Position numbers and translations under genes: made by a program. A model generated the notes under the pieces. It searched no databases. It had not been told where the DNA came from and saw nothing but the letters and a program-made list of their open reading frames with translations. DNA of 64,000 nt from Collinsella aerofaciens (GTDB lineage: Bacteria > Actinomycetota > Coriobacteriia > Coriobacteriales > Coriobacteriaceae): NCBI RefSeq assembly GCF_028207065.1, contig NZ_JAQLFP010000007.1, positions 5,331 through 69,330 of the forward strand, written 5' to 3'. Each line of letters opens with the position of its first letter. Within the stretch, counting starts at the first letter, position 1. Positions 60,007 through 64,000 of the stretch are shown here, in pieces.

Positions 60007-61794
60007 CTACATCAGGCGCAGGCTGACGTCCTTGAGCTGGGCGCCAGAAACGGCACTCGGGGCGCCTGACATAAGGTCGGAGCCGCTGGCCGTCTTGGGG
60101 AACGCCATGACGTCGCGGATGGAGTCGGAACCGGTGAGCAGCATGCACACGCGGTCCAGGCCAAGAGCGAAACCGCCCATCGGGGGCGCACCAAACTTGA
60201 GCGCCTCCATGAGGAAGCCGAACTGCGACTCGGCGCGCTCTTCGGTAAAGCCCAGGAGCTTGAGCATGGACATCTGCATCTCGGCGTTGTGGATACGCAT
60301 ACCGCCGCCGCCGGCCTCAAAGCCGTCCATGACAAAGTCGTAGGTGCACGAACCGGCTGCCAACGGATCGGCCTCGATCTTGGCGATGTCGGTCTCGGTC
60401 GGCAGGGTGAAGGGCTGGTGCTCGGCTGCATAGGCCTTGCGATCCTCGTCCCAGTGGAACAGCGGGAAGTTGACGACCCACAGGAAGTCGTGGCCCTCGC
60501 GCTTGATCTCGAGCGCGTTGGCCATGTGGGAACGCATGCCGCCCAGGATCTCGTCGGAGAGCAGGCGCGGGCCGGCGGCAAACATCACAAGGTCGCCGGG
60601 CTCGACGTCCATGCGCTCGCGCAGAGCGGCCATCTCCTCGTCCGAGAAGAACTTGACGATGGGGCTGTTGATGGAGCCGTCCTCGCGGAAAGCGATCCAG
60701 GCAAGGCCCTTGGCGCCAAACGTGGAGGCCACGCCGGCAAGCTTATCGATCTTGGCGCGAGCCCAGGCACCGGCACCCTTGGCGTTGATGGCCTTGACGA
60801 CAGAGCCCCCCTCGTTTGCGGCAGTCGCAAAGACCTTGAACTTGGAGTTGGCAAAGATGTCGGTCAGGTCGACCAGGTGCATGCCATAGCGGGTATCGGG
60901 CTTGTCGGAGCCATAGGTGTCCATGGCCTCCCAGTAGTTCATGCGACGCAGCGGCGTGGGCATCTCGACGCCCATGCGGCCGAAGGCATCGGCCAGGACC
61001 TCCTCGAGCGCGCTCATGACGTCGTTCTGGTCCACGAAGGACATCTCGATATCGACCTGGGTGAACTCGGGCTGACGGTCGGCACGCAGGTCCTCGTCGC
61101 GGAAGCACTTGGCAACCTGGTAGTAGCGCTCGACGCCACCGACCATAAGCAGCTGCTTCAGGAGCTGCGGAGACTGCGGCAGGGCGTAGAAGTTGCCCGG
61201 CTGGATACGGCTGGGGACGATGAAGTCGCGGGCGCCCTCGGGCGTGGACTTGAACAGGGAGGGCGTCTCGACCTCCATGAACTCACGGTTGTGCAGCGCC
61301 TCGCGAATGGCAAAGGTAAAGTCGGAGCGCAGCTTGAGGTTGGCCATCATCTCGGGACGACGGAGGTCCAGATAGCGATAACGCAGACGGGTGTCCTCGC
61401 TGGTCTCGATACCGTCCTCAATCTGGAACGGCGGGGTGACCGACGTGTTGAGCACCTCGGCATGATCGGTCAGGACCTCGATCTCGCCGGTCGCGAGCTT
61501 GGTGTTGGTGGTCTCCTCGCCACGGGCGCGCACGACGCCGTGAATCTTGATGGGCCACTCGGGACGCATGGTCTCGGCGATCTTAAAGGCATCGCCGTCG
61601 GAGTGCTCGGGGTCGAAGGTGAGCTGCGTGATGCCCTCACGGTCGCGAAGGTCGCAGAAGATAAGGCCGCCGTGGTCGCGGCGACGGCTCACCCAACCGG
61701 TGAGGGTGACCTCTTCGCCCACGTTCTCGAAGCGAAGCTCGCCGCAGGTACGGGTGTGCATGGAATGCTCATCGATGGGACGGGTCTGGCTCAT
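60007..61794 (-). CDS. aspS: aspartyl-tRNA synthetase
   Basis: A 595-aa class II synthetase that charges tRNA-Asp. The OB anticodon domain (EEVTLTGWVSRRRDHGGLIF) is followed by class II motif 2 (YQVAKCFRDEDLRADRQPEF), the bacterial GAD insertion domain (about 290-420), and motif 3 (GGFALGLDRVCMLL). The insertion marks it as the bacterial type. ATG 61794 follows AAAGGAGG. Confidence 0.95.
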   Translation of the reverse strand: MSQTRPIDEHSMHTRTCGELRFENVGEEVTLTGWVSRRRDHGGLIFCDLRDREGITQLTFDPEHSDGDAFKIAETMRPEWPIKIHGVVRARGEETTNTKLATGEIEVLTDHAEVLNTSVTPPFQIEDGIETSEDTRLRYRYLDLRRPEMMANLKLRSDFTFAIREALHNREFMEVETPSLFKSTPEGARDFIVPSRIQPGNFYALPQSPQLLKQLLMVGGVERYYQVAKCFRDEDLRADRQPEFTQVDIEMSFVDQNDVMSALEEVLADAFGRMGVEMPTPLRRMNYWEAMDTYGSDKPDTRYGMHLVDLTDIFANSKFKVFATAANEGGSVVKAINAKGAGAWARAKIDKLAGVASTFGAKGLAWIAFREDGSINSPIVKFFSDEEMAALRERMDVEPGDLVMFAAGPRLLSDEILGGMRSHMANALEIKREGHDFLWVVNFPLFHWDEDRKAYAAEHQPFTLPTETDIAKIEADPLAAGSCTYDFVMDGFEAGGGGMRIHNAEMQMSMLKLLGFTEERAESQFGFLMEALKFGAPPMGGFALGLDRVCMLLTGSDSIRDVMAFPKTASGSDLMSGAPSAVSGAQLKDVSLRLM

Positions 61795-62050
61795 ACCAGT
61801 GATCCTCCTTTATGGATCTGTGCCGCCCCGTGTCGTTCCGGGCGGCGTCGTACAGATTTGCCCAGCCTGCGTAAACCGCGCAGCCAGACATGGCGTTCTA
61901 TCTTATCGCACTCGCGTCGATGTGCCGCGAAAAAGTGGCTCCTGCCCAAAGACTTGACGGAGACGAAACAATTGACGCGCCGCGACACCCGCCCGCGCTC
62001 GTCACGTGCGACAATATGCCCCAATAAAACAGCACTCGGAAAGGCCCACC

Positions 62051-62686
62051 ATGACTGCACGCCTCATCGTTATGGATATCGACTCCACGCTCATCAACCA
62101 GGAAGTCATCGACCTGTTGGGCGAGGAGGCCGGCGTGGGTGAGCAAGTTGCACAGATCACCGAACGCGCCATGCGCGGCGAGCTTGACTTTAAGCAGGCG
62201 CTCGAGGAGCGCGTGGGGCTGCTTGCCGGCCTGGACAAGAGCGTGTTCGAGCGCACCTTTGAGCGCGTGACGTTTACCCCCGGCGCGCTGGAGCTTGTGC
62301 GCTCGGCACACAGCAAGGGCTGGAAGGTCGGCGTGGTGAGCGGCGGTTTCCACGAGGTCGCTGACAAAATCGTGGCTGCCGCGGGTATCGACTTCTGCCT
62401 GGCCAATCGTCTGGAGGTCGTGGACGGCAAGCTCACCGGTAAGTTGGCTGCCGACATTGTGACCAAGGAGTCCAAGCTCATCCAGCTGCTGGACTGGGCA
62501 GTTGAGTGCGGCGTCGATATGGCCCACACCGTCGCGATCGGCGACGGTGCCAACGACATCCCCATGATTCAGGCCGCGGGCACGGGCATCGCGTTTTGTG
62601 CCAAGCCCAAGACGCGCGAGGCCGCCCCGTTTGCCATCGACGAGCGCAACCTGATGCTCGCCATGGACATCATCCTGCGCGACTAG
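62051..62686 (+). CDS. serB: phosphoserine phosphatase
   Basis: A 211-aa HAD-family enzyme that makes serine from phosphoserine. Motif I is VMDIDSTLINQEVID (Asp nucleophile), motif II VVSGGFHEVADK, and motif IV AIGDGANDIPMI. It lacks the N-terminal ACT domain of longer SerB proteins. ATG 62051 follows GGAAAGG. Confidence 0.9.
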   Translation: MTARLIVMDIDSTLINQEVIDLLGEEAGVGEQVAQITERAMRGELDFKQALEERVGLLAGLDKSVFERTFERVTFTPGALELVRSAHSKGWKVGVVSGGFHEVADKIVAAAGIDFCLANRLEVVDGKLTGKLAADIVTKESKLIQLLDWAVECGVDMAHTVAIGDGANDIPMIQAAGTGIAFCAKPKTREAAPFAIDERNLMLAMDIILRD

Positions 62687-62722
62687 CCAATCCGTCTAGC
62701 AATTGAATCAGTCTGTCCTATA

Positions 62723-62756
62723 GTTTCCGAACAATTCTGTCTAAGTGTTCGGAAAC
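62723..62756. promoter_or_regulatory. 11-bp inverted repeat before larB
   Basis: GTTTCCGAACA (62723-62733) and TGTTCGGAAAC (62746-62756) are perfect complements 45 bp before larB, with no U-tract. An operator for the lar genes is the best guess. Confidence 0.45.
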
Positions 62757-62800
62757 ATACCCTTTGAGTGCTAGACTTTGCGCCGTCGAAGGGAGCATAT

Positions 62801-63583
62801 ATGGATAAGCGAGATCTTGAGCAATTGCTGAGCGATGTTGCCGGCGGGGCAGTCACCCCTGCCGACGCCCTCACGCGCATCCAGACGGCTCCGACCGCCG
62901 ATTTGGGCTTTGCGCAGCTCGATCTTTCGCGCGGGGTGCGCCAGGGAGCCGGCGAGGTTGTCTACGGGGCCGGTAAAACCGCCGATCAGATTGCCGCCAT
63001 TATCGAAGCACTGCGCGATGCCGGCCAGGAGCGCATCCTGGTCACGCGCCTGGATGCCGAAAAAGCCGCGCGCACCGCTGAGCTTCTTGGCAACGGCATC
63101 GACCTGGGATATGTCCCGGACGCACAGCTCGCCCTCGTGGGCGGCAAGCCCTCCCCTACCGGCAACGGACGCATCGTCGTCGCCTGCGCCGGTACGAGCG
63201 ACCTGCCCGTCGCCGAAGAAGCCGCGTTGACGGCCGAGTTCTACGGCAACGAGGTCGATCGCCTCTACGACGTGGGTGTCGCCGGCCTGCACCGCCTGCT
63301 CGCGCATGCCGAGGAACTTGCTCAGGCGCAGGTGATCATCGCCATTGCCGGCATGGAGGGCGCACTGGCGAGCGTTGTCGGCGGCCTGGTGAGCTGTCCG
63401 GTCATCGCCGTTCCCACCAGCGTGGGCTACGGCGCAAGTTTTGGTGGCGTAGCCGCGCTGCTCGCCATGCTCAACTCCTGCGCCAGCGGCGTTTCGGTCG
63501 TCAATATCGACAACGGCTTTGGTGCCGCCTACCAGGCAAGTCTTATCAATCATCTGAGCGCCGGCACGCCCTGCGCCCGTTAA
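62801..63583 (+). CDS. larB: LarB, nickel-pincer cofactor carboxylase
   Basis: A 260-aa PurE-like enzyme that carboxylates and hydrolyses nicotinic acid adenine dinucleotide, the first step to the nickel-pincer cofactor of lactate racemase. Motifs are FAQLDLSRGVRQGAGEVVYG, VACAGTSDLPVAEEA, and AIAGMEGALASVVGGL then TSVGYGASFGG. ATG 62801 follows GAAGGGAG. larC follows 10 bp later. Confidence 0.92.
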   Translation: MDKRDLEQLLSDVAGGAVTPADALTRIQTAPTADLGFAQLDLSRGVRQGAGEVVYGAGKTADQIAAIIEALRDAGQERILVTRLDAEKAARTAELLGNGIDLGYVPDAQLALVGGKPSPTGNGRIVVACAGTSDLPVAEEAALTAEFYGNEVDRLYDVGVAGLHRLLAHAEELAQAQVIIAIAGMEGALASVVGGLVSCPVIAVPTSVGYGASFGGVAALLAMLNSCASGVSVVNIDNGFGAAYQASLINHLSAGTPCAR

Positions 63584-63593
63584 GGAGCATTCC

Positions 63594-64000
63594 ATGTCCA
63601 ATCATCAGCACACGCTTATCATCGACGGCACCTCGGGCATCAGCGGCGATATGACCGTCGCGGCCCTGCTCGACCTGGGCGCCAGCGAGGAGCACCTGCG
63701 CGAACAGCTCGCCACGCTGCCGGTCGACGGCTTTACGATCGCCGTCACACGCGTAAGCAAGCATGGCATCGACGCCTGCGATTTCGACGTCCAGCTTGCA
63801 GAGGAGCTCGAGAACCACGATCACGATATGGCCTGGCTCTACGGCAACGAAGCAGCTGCCGAGCACACGCACGAGCATGAGCACCACCATCATGATCATG
63901 GCGAGCACGAACACGAGCACTGCCACGAGCATGACCACGACCACGAGCATGACCACGACCACGAGCATGACCACGACCACGAGGGTCACCATCACGCCCA
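63594..64000 (+). CDS. larC: LarC, nickel insertion protein, 3' end outside window
   Basis: The first 135 codons of larC. ATG 63594 follows AAGGAG. The N-terminus IIDGTSGISGDMTVAALLDL is diagnostic of LarC, which inserts nickel into the pincer cofactor. From about residue 85 the protein is a His/Asp/Glu-rich run, partly built from three exact 18-bp repeats (63930-63983). A metal-storing loop is common in this family. Whether the rest is in one frame, or split by a frameshift as in Lactobacillus, cannot be seen. Confidence 0.9.
   Translation, partial: MSNHQHTLIIDGTSGISGDMTVAALLDLGASEEHLREQLATLPVDGFTIAVTRVSKHGIDACDFDVQLAEELENHDHDMAWLYGNEAAAEHTHEHEHHHHDHGEHEHEHCHEHDHDHEHDHDHEHDHDHEGHHHA
63930..63983 (+). 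repeat. three perfect 18-bp repeats in larC
   Basis: CATGACCACGACCACGAG occurs three times in a row, coding for HDHDHE units in the metal-binding loop. Its length may vary between strains. Confidence 0.9.

Noticed and set aside
60007..61794. Archaeal-type or non-discriminating AspRS
   Set aside because: The GAD insertion domain and length are those of the bacterial enzyme; discrimination cannot be judged further.

Overview
The window is GC-rich, mostly minus-strand coding DNA that looks like the chromosome of a gut anaerobe of the class Coriobacteriia, most like Collinsella. The grounds are an actinobacterial GlnR-type regulator beside a type I-alpha glutamine synthetase, Gram-positive sortase-anchored pilins, KdpFABC-KdpDE, the Lar nickel-cofactor genes, PTS and beta-galactoside use, and many dispersed hairpin repeats. 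The species assignment is inference; no rRNA, tRNA, CRISPR array or prophage was seen.

Layout. 1-660: a partial small basic membrane protein, a start-less second copy of its end, a possible structured RNA and the pilus terminator. 757-7564: a three-gene pilin operon (large tip-type adhesin, then two pilins) with no sortase in the window; the adhesin carries a G9 tract that could switch it on and off. 7565-8023 is AT-rich. 8071-15663: HAD phosphatase, MFS exporter, and a beta-glucoside system (BglG/LicT antiterminator, PTS EIIBC, GH1 phospho-beta-glucosidase), then a histidine phosphatase. 15792-18162: moaA and a moaC-mobB fusion. 18398-23371: a nuclease-like hypothetical protein and a heterodimeric ABC exporter. 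23631-26164: a MATE pump with a MerR-type promoter, gene remnants, and a PIN toxin-antitoxin pair. 26433-32631: ligA, an HtrA protease, glnR and glnA. 32766-38717: LacI and GntR regulators, an AlbA_2-type regulator and an old-yellow-enzyme-type reductase. 38966-47230: kdpFABC divergent from kdpDE, including a 28-aa KdpF. 47522-50852: a Feo ferrous-iron locus with iron-box-like operators. 51041-53223: an HPr variant with Asp46 and an IS256-family insertion sequence lying inside an older 36-bp-TIR element. 53224-59701: an APC transporter and ebgAC with a divergent LacI repressor and three operators. 60007-64000: aspS, serB, larB and the start of larC.

The genes fit a fermentative gut organism: beta-glucosides and beta-galactosides for carbon, iron(II) and potassium uptake at low oxygen, nitrogen control through GlnR, and nickel-pincer cofactor synthesis for lactate racemase-type enzymes.

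The most unusual content is non-coding. Four dispersed hairpin families (33, about 63, about 71 and about 162 bp) sit just 3' of genes, several as intrinsic terminators with nearly the same loop sequence. A separate array of exactly 62-bp units at 59707-59908 keeps a fixed frame while its stem cores change in a paired, compensated way.
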